NCBI RefSeq assembly: GCF_008974265.1
Contig: NZ_BKZW01000002.1
Location: 124,001 to 188,000 of the forward strand
From: Dictyobacter vulcani
Lineage (GTDB): Bacteria > Chloroflexota > Ktedonobacteria > Ktedonobacterales > Ktedonobacteraceae
Direction of reading: 5' to 3'
Length of the DNA: 64,000 nt
In this document: positions 54,232 to 63,131 of the stretch, one piece after another
How positions within the stretch are numbered: position 1 is the stretch's first letter
Layout of the letters: every line of letters begins with the position of its first letter
Position numbers and translations under genes: made by a program
Notes under the pieces: generated by a model
The model's database searches: none
Told to the model about the DNA's origin: nothing
Seen by the model: the letters and a program-made list of their open reading frames with translations, nothing else

Positions 54232-55464
54232 TCATTTTATCTGTGTGGTGAGTGTTTGGGGCAGTTCTGACCGGGTGGGATCGTTCGCGTTACGTTGGTA
54301 GGTGGTTGGACCTTCCAATGGAGGGATTTGTTGGAATATTTTTACTGTACGGTTGATGGAGTGTTGCTTTGCGGCAGGATTTCGACGATTCCAGGCACGT
54401 TGGGCACGATTGATCAGGGTAATCGCTGGCATGAGCATACTGATCCAGGTTTTCTTGATTCCTAATTGGTCAGCGAGCGTGTTTCCGTGCAGATGGCGTG
54501 TGATTGCACTTACCAGATTGAAAATGGTTGCTGGAGGAAGCTTAAGGGTGGGTTGAAGGATACCAGTAATGGCTTCAAGCATAGCTTGTACCAGGACCTT
54601 TGAATCCTGGCTTGCCCCTTCTGTTGTGCTATCAATAAGCTCCAGTATTTCCTGCGCGCTCTTTTGGTCTGTCACGTCGCGATAGAGACGCTCATCAATG
54701 CCGAGCAGGTAGGCGATATATTGCCAGAAGTGATAGAGATCTGAGAGCTCATGATCGGTGAATGTGATCCCAAATTTGTGCAGTGCGCTGAATGGAACAT
54801 AGGTGAAGTCGAGCCAGGTGCGGGTCATTTCAACCTGATTGATTGGCATTCCCATAGCGTTTTGATCCCAGTGGCGTTGGAGGAGTGTCTTGCGCACGCG
54901 GGCATGGAGTAAGCGGACCTGGACATTGTGAATGTAGCCATCTGCCCCTCTTAGCAGGCCACCTGGGAGTATGGATGCGATATTCCAGGTACCAGTTTCA
55001 AGGAGGCGACGCTGCGCCATTTTTGTCAGGTTTCCAGTCTTTACTAGCACACTGGCAATAGAAGGAGAACTATAGGTGTGGGTCAGTGATCCCGGACCAA
55101 GTGATAGGGTGAGCCAGGTACTCCCAATAGATAAGAATGCTTCTGAGCCACGTCGCAAACGTTCCATATCGACCCAGTTGGGATAACGCTCTATGTCTTC
55201 AAGAAATGCCTGGATAGCAGGTGAGGGATGATCTACCGTCTCAAGGCCATAACTGATCCCACGATTGAGTTTCTCTCGTGCTTCAGTACCGAGTTCATCA
55301 ATCTCCTTGATCACAGCATCAGCACGAGCGTCACCAGTATACATTAACTCAACGAGGAGTTGTATTTTTTGCTCCCCAAATCGCTGTCGGGCCTGCTGTA
55401 AGTTAATGAGGCTGGATGGAGGAATAAAATACTGAGTTGAAAATAATGGTTGCTGCGTATCCAT
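54232..55464 (-). CDS. MpaB/DUF2236-type oxygenase
   Basis: About 410 residues from ATG 55464 (AAGGA about 7 bases upstream). An all-helical protein with RLLHARVRKTLLQRHW near residue 175, then QVEMTRTWLDFTYVPFSALHKFGI. This is the pattern of DUF2236 proteins, which include rubber oxygenase Lcp and the ER-bound oxygenase MpaB. The family usually binds one b-type heme. The substrate is unknown; oxidative cleavage of an isoprenoid or lipid is plausible. Its codon usage resembles the local genes. Confidence 0.8.
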   Translation of the reverse strand: MDTQQPLFSTQYFIPPSSLINLQQARQRFGEQKIQLLVELMYTGDARADAVIKEIDELGTEAREKLNRGISYGLETVDHPSPAIQAFLEDIERYPNWVDMERLRRGSEAFLSIGSTWLTLSLGPGSLTHTYSSPSIASVLVKTGNLTKMAQRRLLETGTWNIASILPGGLLRGADGYIHNVQVRLLHARVRKTLLQRHWDQNAMGMPINQVEMTRTWLDFTYVPFSALHKFGITFTDHELSDLYHFWQYIAYLLGIDERLYRDVTDQKSAQEILELIDSTTEGASQDSKVLVQAMLEAITGILQPTLKLPPATIFNLVSAITRHLHGNTLADQLGIKKTWISMLMPAITLINRAQRAWNRRNPAAKQHSINRTVKIFQQIPPLEGPTTYQRNANDPTRSELPQTLTTQIK

Positions 55465-55917
55465 GTAACTATCCTTGAGATATGGCCATATTGACTGCTC
55501 ATATTTGGCCCATATCAAGCGTATGTTTTCTGTTTTTATGATATGAATAATTGAGATAAATATATCGTATGCAATTAGAATGATGGATTTCTTTGACTCA
55601 TCTCAATAAATTATAGCATGGAGTTGCTCGGCTTGATTATTCATTGTGATTGGAGCTTTGGCTGATACATGAAGGAGGTGGGACAAGCCGGATGGGCTTG
55701 CGAAGAAATAGCTGTGAGCGTGAGCACTCCCTCAGTCATGTCAATAGTTGTTAACCCTCATTCCTTTGGGAGAGCCGTTACATACTTTACTTCCAACTTC
55801 ACAAGATCCTTCTACAAAAATGGGTTTATTCGTGTAGAACGATCTACCACTGGACAAAAAACAAGCGAGCTTCACCAAACCTATGCCAGACCCATTAAAC
55901 TGTTGATTTTTTGGTAA
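55465..55917. other. intergenic region
   Basis: An AT-rich region between the oxygenase and resolvase genes. An 82-codon plus-strand frame at 55669-55917 has no recognisable family, and I do not call it. Confidence 0.35.
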
Positions 55918-56487
55918 TTACTCTGTTGATTTCGCCTCTTTGATGTAGCGATACAGTGTTGCGCGGGAGATCCCAAGTGCTGCGCAGATTTCTGGGATGG
56001 AATGGCTCTGATCGGCAAACATCTGACGGGCCAAGGCCACCTTCCCACTGGTCTTGAGTTTTCGTGGTCGCCCGCCGATGCGCCCCCTGGCTCTGGCCGC
56101 AGCTAATCCGGCATTTGTGCGTTCGCGAATAAGATCGCGCTCAAATTTGGCGAGCGCTCCCATCATATGGAAGATGAGCTTGCCAGCTGGAGTTGCAGTG
56201 TCGATTTGTTCAGTAAGGCTGAGGAATTCGATCTCCCGCCTCTGGAGATCCTTGAGCAGTTCGATCAGGTGTGGGAGCGAGCACTCCGCCCGATCCAGTT
56301 TCCATACGACGAAGGTATCTCCTGGCCGCACATACGCCAGCGCTTCGTTCAGCCACTTCCGTTCTACTTTTGACCCGGAAATCTTGTCCACAAACCATTT
56401 TGCACAGCCCGCTTCTTTGAGCGCGTCTATCTGAAGCGCCTCGTTTTGCTCGTTTTTGGAGACGCGAACGTAGCCAATCTTCATCAT
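55918..56487 (-). CDS. serine recombinase (Tn3-type resolvase), atypical active site
   Basis: A 189-residue resolvase/invertase. The N-terminal catalytic domain has IGYVRVS with the serine near residue 10, the DALKEAGC region, and HMMGALAKFERDLIRERT (E helix) near 118. The C-terminal HTH is IPEICAALGISRATLYRYI. In the conserved KLDRxxRS motif the second arginine is replaced: KLDRAECS. That arginine is catalytic in resolvases, so activity is doubtful. Three direct TGAGA motifs upstream (56528-56561) may be its site. No transposase of Tn3 type is present. Confidence 0.85.
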   Translation of the reverse strand: MMKIGYVRVSKNEQNEALQIDALKEAGCAKWFVDKISGSKVERKWLNEALAYVRPGDTFVVWKLDRAECSLPHLIELLKDLQRREIEFLSLTEQIDTATPAGKLIFHMMGALAKFERDLIRERTNAGLAAARARGRIGGRPRKLKTSGKVALARQMFADQSHSIPEICAALGISRATLYRYIKEAKSTE

Positions 56488-56527
56488 CTCATCCTTTTGT
56501 CTCAGGTTTCCCGTCGATTGTCCAACC

Positions 56528-56561
56528 TTATGAGATTCTGATTATGAGACGACTTTTGAGA
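56528..56561. promoter_or_regulatory. TTATGAGA repeats upstream of the resolvase
   Basis: Three direct copies of T(T)(A/T)TGAGA at 56528-56535, 56542-56549 and 56554-56561, with 12-14 bp pitch, directly upstream of the resolvase gene. They could be part of a resolution site or an operator. Confidence 0.4.
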
Positions 56562-56850
56562 TTCGTCAAAGGGAAATCCCGTGCTTGTGGAGGTGTGCGC
56601 TCCAACCTGAGAAAAGCAGAGCCATATGTCGCAAAAAACGGTCGTTAATGAGATGGTGTGGTACTACATACCATTGTCAAAGTTGCTTCAGAATCCTGAG
56701 TCCTTCACTCGATGGTAAAAAGCGCAGTTATCTGATGCTTCTATCCTTCTACACCTTTTTTTTGTTATACTACACTTTTAATTTATGTACAAAAGGGATG
56801 CCGTTGACCAGCTCTTTGATGACATACCCACATTTAATTAGTTTCCTACG
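56562..56850. other. intergenic region
   Basis: No gene recognised. Confidence 0.35.
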
Positions 56851-58698
56851 TTAACACCCGAATTGTGGGTCTGCCAACAAATTCCCTTGATTGATGCTTT
56901 TCAGAGTAACTATGCCGTTTGAGGGAACAGTTAGCATTAAAATAACCTTTTGGTATGGATTACCATCAGGAGCAAAGGCCAGAGAGCCGCTCACTGCCTG
57001 GAAAGGATGACATTGATCAATCTTTGCAAGTGCACTTCGAATATTCTGAAAGGCCAATATACTGCTGTTGCGAGCTGCAAAGAACAACACACTAGCTGCG
57101 TCGTATGTGAGTATGGTATTTTCAGTTGGTAAATCAACAGCTGTTGTAGGGTAGAGACTGTGATACGTTGTTTCAAATGCAGTTACTTCATCAGGTTTTG
57201 TATTCACTCCATCCCATTCGGCAGGGTGAGTAAAAGCGCTGAAAGAGAAGTTTTTATATACATCATAAGAATTTGCAGCGATAAAATCCTTTTTATCGTA
57301 TTGTGCATCTCCACTTATAACAGGAGAATTTTTTAGCTGCGGAACTAAATTACTCAGGAACCGACTGAAATCTTCAGAATATCCTGCGAAAAAAATGAGA
57401 CTATATCTCTGCATTTTTCCAACCGCATCAGTCATCTTGCTTGTTATATCGTTAATATGATCATCATTCGTTTTCATGCATGAAGGGCATTGGTTGTATG
57501 GCTCAAAAATGATGGAATTATTTGGATGCCTGGTGAATTCTTCAGCGAATGCACTTGATAGAGTCAAGCTATAAGGAAATTGTTGATCATAGAAAATAAT
57601 GGCTGTATGAGAATCAGGATATTGTTGTTCAGCATAACGGGCTGCTATTGGGCCTTGCTGACTATCAGGAGGGACGATACGGAAAAAATACGGCGAGAGA
57701 CCAGAAAGTGCATCACTTGAAGCTGTAGATGAAATAACAGGTATACCCTTGCCAGTTAAAATCCGTAAACCAGTTATTCCATCAGGAGCGCTCAACGGCC
57801 AACCTACGACTCCTATAAAATGAGCTTGATCAGCATTTTTTAAACGGAGAATTTGCGTTGCTACCTGTTCTGCAAATTCCATACTATCTCCGGCATTAGC
57901 TACGTATACAAACAATCGCCGACAATCTTTTGGGGAAATCAACATTCTAAATCCACATTTATCAATTCTCGAAAAATCGTCTGCACGTTTCATCAATGTT
58001 ACAATACCTTCCAAATCATCAGCACCACTTCCAGCATGTCTCATTCTATCTCCTGCGGAAAGGGTACTGACCACAACTATACTGTAATAAGCATCATGAT
58101 TGTTTAACACTTGTTTATCATATCCATAAATTTTTCCTTCAGAATCTATAGCATCTTTATTGCCAAAATAATCATTACCGCCACTAATACCTATGGATTG
58201 CGGACCATTCAGGCTTTGTTTCTGATTTACACATATGCCGTTACTACATGGCTGTGGTGCTATATTCGCTGATACTCTAAAAACAAAATTATGTGCATCT
58301 TGAATAACATATGGATTCAAAAGAAGCGAAATTGCAATTAATACGATAGAAAAGCCTTGCAAAAATCTTCTCCAGCCAACGTGTCGTGATAATAATAGAT
58401 AGAATCTGGATACAAAACTTACTCTGTTTCTCTTTGGGAAGTAAGATCTTGGATATAACCATGAAAGCCAACTCCCTACCCAGTTAAATCCCAAAAACTG
58501 TGCTACCGCACCAGCAATCGCAGACCATCGATCAAGGGGCAAACCCCTCCAAAGCATATAGGAAGGCGAATAAGTCCATAATAACAGCGCAAGAACAAAT
58601 AAAAATGTAAACCATACTTTATACCATGAAAATCTCGGTGAAGCTGATGAGGAATTTGTCGGTGTTTGACTTGCTGACCCCGATTTATTGCTATTCAT
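56851..58698 (-). CDS. membrane-anchored periplasmic-binding-type protein
   Basis: About 615 residues from ATG 58698, with GGAGG upstream. A Ser/Thr-rich start (1-25) is followed by a transmembrane helix (about 25-45) and a second one near 120-145, then a large outer domain (about 150-615) with the fold pattern of type I periplasmic-binding/receptor proteins (YYSIVVVSTLSAG, VGVVGWPLSAPD, GIPVISSTASSDALSG, AIIFYDQQFPYS, VISGDAQYD, ILTYDAASVLFFAAR). These bind amino acids or amides. No transporter partners are adjacent, so it may be a sensor part. Function beyond ligand binding is not known. Confidence 0.8.
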   Translation of the reverse strand: MNSNKSGSASQTPTNSSSASPRFSWYKVWFTFLFVLALLLWTYSPSYMLWRGLPLDRWSAIAGAVAQFLGFNWVGSWLSWLYPRSYFPKRNRVSFVSRFYLLLSRHVGWRRFLQGFSIVLIAISLLLNPYVIQDAHNFVFRVSANIAPQPCSNGICVNQKQSLNGPQSIGISGGNDYFGNKDAIDSEGKIYGYDKQVLNNHDAYYSIVVVSTLSAGDRMRHAGSGADDLEGIVTLMKRADDFSRIDKCGFRMLISPKDCRRLFVYVANAGDSMEFAEQVATQILRLKNADQAHFIGVVGWPLSAPDGITGLRILTGKGIPVISSTASSDALSGLSPYFFRIVPPDSQQGPIAARYAEQQYPDSHTAIIFYDQQFPYSLTLSSAFAEEFTRHPNNSIIFEPYNQCPSCMKTNDDHINDITSKMTDAVGKMQRYSLIFFAGYSEDFSRFLSNLVPQLKNSPVISGDAQYDKKDFIAANSYDVYKNFSFSAFTHPAEWDGVNTKPDEVTAFETTYHSLYPTTAVDLPTENTILTYDAASVLFFAARNSSILAFQNIRSALAKIDQCHPFQAVSGSLAFAPDGNPYQKVILMLTVPSNGIVTLKSINQGNLLADPQFGC

Positions 58699-59048
58699 AG
58701 ATATTTCTACCTCCTGTATAATACCGAAATACATGAAATCGCATACTAAGCAGTCTTACTCGTAGACGATTCGAGATCATTCTAATAAAAAATCCTGTGT
58801 CTACTCAGACCACATAACTTGTTCAGCCTTGACCCAATGAGCTTTGGGTTCGCTTCGATTTTGAGGGGTTGGAGAAGAGAACCTGCCAGCTTTTCCATAA
58901 GTTTCCCTTCTTAGCCCCTGAGAGGAAAACAGCTACGAATAGTGAATGTTGCAAGAAACGAACGGTTTTGCGACACCTCATCAAGAGAGCACAGTTCAAT
59001 TGGATCCAATGATCAGATTCTGCTGTGCCGTCTCGACTACATCTTTCG
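58699..59048. other. intergenic region with transposase remnants
   Basis: On the minus strand this lies downstream of the disrupted transposase fragment ending near 59049; no longer coding frame is intact. Confidence 0.35.
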
Positions 59049-59237
59049 TCAAGAATTGGATCTGGTTGGCAGACGACGAGACTTTCCTTTATCCGAGCGC
59101 GCAATATTGCTTGCCAGTCCTGCCAAACCCTTCTCTCGATAGCGTTTGATCCAAAGCTGTACTTTACTGAGGGATATCTGATGAGCACGCGCAACCTGAA
59201 CCTGGGTGATACTGTCTTCCAAAGCTGTCAAGGCCGG
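59049..59237 (-). pseudogene. transposase gene, part downstream of the IS21 insertion
   Basis: On the minus strand this fragment encodes a helix-turn-helix segment (ALEDSITQVQVARAHQISLSKVQLWIKRYREKGLAGL) typical of IS481/Mu-type transposases, ending at a stop. Its upstream part lies beyond the IS21 element, at 61513-61610. The frame starts inside the IS21 left end only by chance. Confidence 0.6.
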
Positions 59238-59382
59238 TGTCATGACGAGCCGATTTGGAATTGGTCGCCCCAATCAAACGAACGTTAAAAAACAAACTTT
59301 GAGAACGTCGGCGATGAAAACGCCGACCAAACCGCGCCGGAATCCAGGCGACCCCAACGCCGACATCGTGAACGTCGGTTGA

Positions 59383-60177
59383 CTACACGCCGGTGGGTAA
59401 ATCGCCGGCGGCATGCCGTGCTGTGTCTGACAAGGTTGAGGGGCTTCGGCTCTCTGTTCGGCGCTCCTTCATGCGGTAACTGCCCCCATTGATAGCGATG
59501 ACCTCTGCATGATGCAGGAGCCGGTCAAGCAAAGCCGTCGCCAGCACCTCGTCCCCCAGTAACGCTCCCCAGCCAGTAAAGCTGGTATTGGACGTCAGGA
59601 TAATGGAGCCGTGCTCATAGCGAGCCGCCACCAGCTCAAAGAAGTGATGAGCCTGCTCGGCGGTGAGCCTGGTGTAGCCCACCTCATCAATGATGAGCAA
59701 ACTGGGCGCGATGTAGCGCCGCAGGCGCTGACGCATGAGACCAGGATGCGAGGCGCTCTCCAGGGACTGAGCCAGTTCCGCCAGCGTCGTAAACAGGACT
59801 GTGTGTCCCTCTGCCAGTGCTCGATTGGCCAGAGCCAGGCTCAAATGCGTCTTGCCCGTTCCAGGAGGGCCCAGAAAGACCACATTGGTGCAGGTCCGCA
59901 CAAAGGACAGATCAGCCAACTCCCGGATGCGCCGCTCAGAGAGCGAGGGTTGGAACGAAAAGTCGAAACCCTCCACCGTCTTTTTGCTGGGAATGCGTGC
60001 GGCCTTGAGACGGCGGGCCGTGGCTTTTTGCTCGCGGCCATCCAGCTCTGCGCCCAGGGCCCGCTCCACCATGGTTTCATACGTCCACTGCTCTCGCCGG
60101 GCAGTTTCCAGCAACCGGGGTAACGCCGTTTGCAGGTGGGTCAAGTTCAGTTGCTTGTACGCGGTGATCGACTTCAT
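59383..60177 (-). CDS. istB: IS21 helper ATPase IstB
   Basis: About 264 residues from ATG 60177, overlapping the istA stop as ATGA. A DnaC-like AAA+ ATPase: Walker A GPPGTGKTH near residue 95, Walker B LLIIDEVGYTRL near 155, sensor I SNTSFTGW. It would help IstA to choose and bind target DNA. Confidence 0.92.
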   Translation of the reverse strand: MKSITAYKQLNLTHLQTALPRLLETARREQWTYETMVERALGAELDGREQKATARRLKAARIPSKKTVEGFDFSFQPSLSERRIRELADLSFVRTCTNVVFLGPPGTGKTHLSLALANRALAEGHTVLFTTLAELAQSLESASHPGLMRQRLRRYIAPSLLIIDEVGYTRLTAEQAHHFFELVAARYEHGSIILTSNTSFTGWGALLGDEVLATALLDRLLHHAEVIAINGGSYRMKERRTESRSPSTLSDTARHAAGDLPTGV

Positions 60178-61424
60178 GCACCCACCTCCGCTACGGATGG
60201 CACGCCACAATACTGATCATACTCGGCCAGAGCCCGGCTTTGCACCTGAGGTGCCTGCTGCTGGTGGCCTAACGGTGCTGCTGTTCGTCGGATCGCCGAG
60301 GTTGAGGGAACACCCGTCCATTGCTCTGGATGCGGCACACTCTCTTGTGAGCGAGGACGCTTCTCGATGGCAAACACCTCTTGCCCCTGCGACCAAACAG
60401 TGAGCACACCCTTGCGTTCGCGAACCTGCACCATGTTGCCAGCCAGATGCAGATTGCCTGGCAATCCGTAGAGCACGCCATCGTAAGAGACATAGCCATC
60501 CCAGGTCACTTTGCGTTCTTCGGTGGCAAAGCGCTCCCAGGCAAAGGCCTGAGGCAAGGGTTGGAGCTTCTCCACCTCCAAACGATCGACCGGGCGGGCA
60601 TGGGTTGTGCGGTGCACGCGGGAATTGATGCGCTCACACCAGCGATGGGCCTGGCGATTGAGATCATCGAGATCGGTGAAGGTCACCCCGGCCCAAAAGC
60701 TCTGCTTCACATAACTCACGGTGCGCTCGACCTTGCCTTTCGTCTGTGGCGTGTAGGGCTTGCAGACGCGGGCAGTGACCCCAATGGAGACCATGAAGTC
60801 AGCAAAGCGAGGATTCCAACGGGGCTTGTTCTCCTGCATTTCGAGCAACACGCTTTTCATGCGGTCAGTCAGCGCACACCTGGTCAGGCCTCCGAAGTAT
60901 TCAAACGCCTCCATCAAGGAGCGAATGAGCGTCGGAGTATCGCAACGCTTCACAAACGTCACAAAGCGCATGCGCGAATAGCCTAGCACGGCAGTAAAGC
61001 CATAGAATTTATGGATGATGCCCTCCTGTTCATAGGTGAACTCCCCCCAATCGAATTGCACCTGTTGGCCAGGCTCAGTTTCATAGCGTTGCACGGGCGC
61101 ATGTCCTGCCACCGCCGGTCGCAGGGGATGGACAAACTCCTTCAAGATACTAATCCCGCCGGTGTACCCCATCGGCTGTAACCTTGCGTAGATCACTTCA
61201 CAATTCGTGCAATGATCTTCCATCACCCAACGCGTAATCTGTTCTTTGAACGGATCAAGCTTGGAAGGCCGAGGCGGGCGCGGTTTGGGGATCACCGCTT
61301 CTGGGTGCGCGAGATATTTGCGCACAGTGGTCCGCGAAATGTCCAATTTCTGGGCAATTTCCTGGACAGTCTTCCCTTGTTGATGCAAATCGTGTATCGT
61401 ATTCACGGTCTGACTCCTGAGCAT
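60174..61424 (-). CDS. istA: IS21 transposase IstA
   Basis: A 416-residue transposase. The N-terminal HTH is GKTVQEIAQKLDISRTTVRKYL. The DDE core shows QVQFDWGEFTYEQ near residue 120 (first Asp), CALTDRMKSVLLE near 185 (second Asp), and QTKGKVERTVSYVKQSFWAG near 230 (Glu). The C-terminal DNA-binding domain is intact. It is translationally coupled to istB. Confidence 0.93.
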   Translation of the reverse strand: MLRSQTVNTIHDLHQQGKTVQEIAQKLDISRTTVRKYLAHPEAVIPKPRPPRPSKLDPFKEQITRWVMEDHCTNCEVIYARLQPMGYTGGISILKEFVHPLRPAVAGHAPVQRYETEPGQQVQFDWGEFTYEQEGIIHKFYGFTAVLGYSRMRFVTFVKRCDTPTLIRSLMEAFEYFGGLTRCALTDRMKSVLLEMQENKPRWNPRFADFMVSIGVTARVCKPYTPQTKGKVERTVSYVKQSFWAGVTFTDLDDLNRQAHRWCERINSRVHRTTHARPVDRLEVEKLQPLPQAFAWERFATEERKVTWDGYVSYDGVLYGLPGNLHLAGNMVQVRERKGVLTVWSQGQEVFAIEKRPRSQESVPHPEQWTGVPSTSAIRRTAAPLGHQQQAPQVQSRALAEYDQYCGVPSVAEVGA

Positions 61425-61512
61425 GGTCGGTCTCCTGAGGTTGTGTTTTTGATTTTCCTCAGAATACCGCCTTCTTGGGGGTCGGTCAATTCTTCACCGG
61501 CTCAAGTGTACA

Positions 61513-61610
61513 CCGTCTTTAATAAAGCAGGGCGGATGATGGCAAAACGTTCCACAGTTTGCGTTCTTTGGGCCTCCGAAAGGGCTATGAGCGGCAAGGA
61601 CGCTTCTCCA
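61513..61610 (-). pseudogene. transposase gene, 5' part upstream of the IS21 insertion
   Basis: On the minus strand one frame reads LPLIALSEAQRTQTVERF then AIIRPALLKT up to the IS21 end. This matches the first helix of IS481/Mu-type transposases and continues in sense with the fragment at 59049-59237. So IS21 split one gene. Confidence 0.55.
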
Positions 61611-61613
61611 TGA

Positions 61614-61948
61614 TAAATAACTTCTCACATAAAAAATCTAAAAACACCATTCCTCCTTAGTATACTTGATCGCTAGAATAATTACCAAGAAATCACCAGC
61701 TTCATTTCACAATTTACAAACAATGTGCTTTGTGATTTTGGCCATTATAGTGTTTATGAATAGGGAGTTGACCATTGAGCGTTTATACGCTACTGGCTTC
61801 ATTGGAGAAATGCTCGTATTGACCATCGACTTGAGTAAACTCTCTAGCTGTAAAAGCTACGTTGAAGAGTGATCTCACTTGTTTACTGAGGCATTATAAA
61901 TAAGTCTGCTTGAGCAATTATGAACAGGAAGAGGTTTAGCGTTGGTGC
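61614..61948. other. intergenic region
   Basis: No convincing gene. It contains AT-rich sequence and a 68-codon frame without family support. Confidence 0.35.
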
Positions 61949-62164
61949 TTAATCGGAGGAATGGCCAGGAGCATCTTCTACTAAGTCTTTTACAGATACT
62001 TCTAAAGCTTCAGCTAATCGACCAAGGGTAACGGTTGTAATCTCAGCAAACGGATCGTGTACGATGCGATACACTGTCCGGTTATCTAAATCAGCCTTGC
62101 GTGCTAACTTAGCTATGTTTATCCCTTTTTCCTCCGCCACCTCTTTTACTCTGAGACGCAACAT
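61949..62164 (-). CDS. XRE-family HTH regulator
   Basis: A 71-residue protein that is essentially one Cro/C1-type HTH: VKEVAEEKGINIAKLARKADLDNRTVYRIV, ending LGRLAEALEVSVKDLVED. Probably a DNA-binding repressor. Transcribed away from the gene pair at 62337-63021. Confidence 0.88.
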   Translation of the reverse strand: MLRLRVKEVAEEKGINIAKLARKADLDNRTVYRIVHDPFAEITTVTLGRLAEALEVSVKDLVEDAPGHSSD

Positions 62165-62336
62165 TATAACGCTCCTATGTATTCATTTAAAGCCAGTGTA
62201 TCAGAGCGAAGGGATTAGCAGAATATGGTAATAACGATAAGCTTTGAGAGATAGGATTGTAATGTTATGCATTGTAATGCTATCATTGTAATGTTGAAAA
62301 CGCTTATTCATTGTATCGACCAGAAAGGAGCTTCTC

Positions 62337-62549
62337 TTGAGTGAAGTCGCATTGTTGAGGCAGCAGATAGAAATGGAATGTGAGGCGATGAAGCACGCAA
62401 TGAATAGTTTTAGAGTCACTGCCTCACACGATATTATTAATAATCGATACACCTCGATTGGAGACATACAGGAGCAATTAGCGGTTATTGTAGGCGAGCA
62501 AGAGGCAGCAAAAATCGCTGTTGAAGCATATATTCAAGCGATAGGATAG
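62337..62549 (+). CDS. small conserved protein, MSEVALLRQQIE family
   Basis: A 70-residue protein from TTG 62337, chosen because AAAGGAG lies 6 bases upstream and the paralog at 35306 begins the same way. Shared motifs: SEVALLRQQIE, IGxxQxxLA, GExxA and YIQA. Predicted helical. It lies 5 bases before a regulator-like gene, so the two are probably one transcript. Function unknown. Confidence 0.75.
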   Translation: MSEVALLRQQIEMECEAMKHAMNSFRVTASHDIINNRYTSIGDIQEQLAVIVGEQEAAKIAVEAYIQAIG

Positions 62550-62554
62550 TGATC

Positions 62555-63021
62555 ATGGATGTGAGACAAAAGAAGCCCACTTTAGAGTATATTAGAGCAC
62601 ATCATTTTTTGATATCTCTACTTTCGCGATACTTGCAGGGCTAGAGACCAAAACCGTGTATCATGCTCTCTTGCGCCAGCCTATTTATCGTAGTGAAGCA
62701 GTAACGATTGTCGCTACTTTGGCACAGTATATCGGTTTAGAACTATCGTTAGAATATATAGATATCGTGGTGTGGGAAGAATATCTGATCCTCTGGATTA
62801 TACGTGCCAGTTCAAATACACATGAACATATAAGCGACTCATACCACTTTGTCTATGCACGTAACCAGCAACACGCCAGAGATCTATCCAGGAAATGGCT
62901 TGAACATCTACCACATCTACCACATCACTCCTATACTGCCTGCCCAGATGGTTTTATGATAGGCAATATCTTTATTCCTGGATATATCCAAAAAGAAGAA
63001 TGTCAGGTACCTCTAGAATAG
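62555..63021 (+). pseudogene. HTH-like protein with T-run frameshift
   Basis: ATG 62555 begins MDVRQKKPTLEYIRAHHF, then a T6 run (62605-62610) breaks the frame. In the -1 frame the sense continues (ISTFAILAGLETKTVYHALL ...), an XRE-like helix-turn-helix, to a stop at 63021. One extra T would restore a protein of about 155 residues. The C-terminal 85 residues (EYLILWIIRASSNTHEH, GNIFIPGYIQ) are not recognised. It may be a sequence error or a switchable gene. Confidence 0.5.
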
Positions 63022-63131
63022 ATGATATATAACTGAAAATGTGGGTGCTGAAGAGACCACAATTTATACCATCTATAATCTTTCTTTAGCACCCTACTTC
63101 CTCATATATGAGTGTCTATTGCATCTCAAAT

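Larger units (their letters stand above)
59238..61512 (-). mobile_element. IS21-family insertion sequence
   Basis: The ends are TGTCATGACGAGCCG (59238 inward) and, on the other strand, TGTACACTTGAGCCG (61512 inward). The similarity goes on through GAATTG, a CG and CCCC. It carries istA and istB. No exact target duplication was seen. It interrupts a transposase gene. Confidence 0.8.

Noticed and set aside
55669..55917. 82-codon frame before the resolvase
   Set aside because: No family similarity; intergenic composition. It may be chance.
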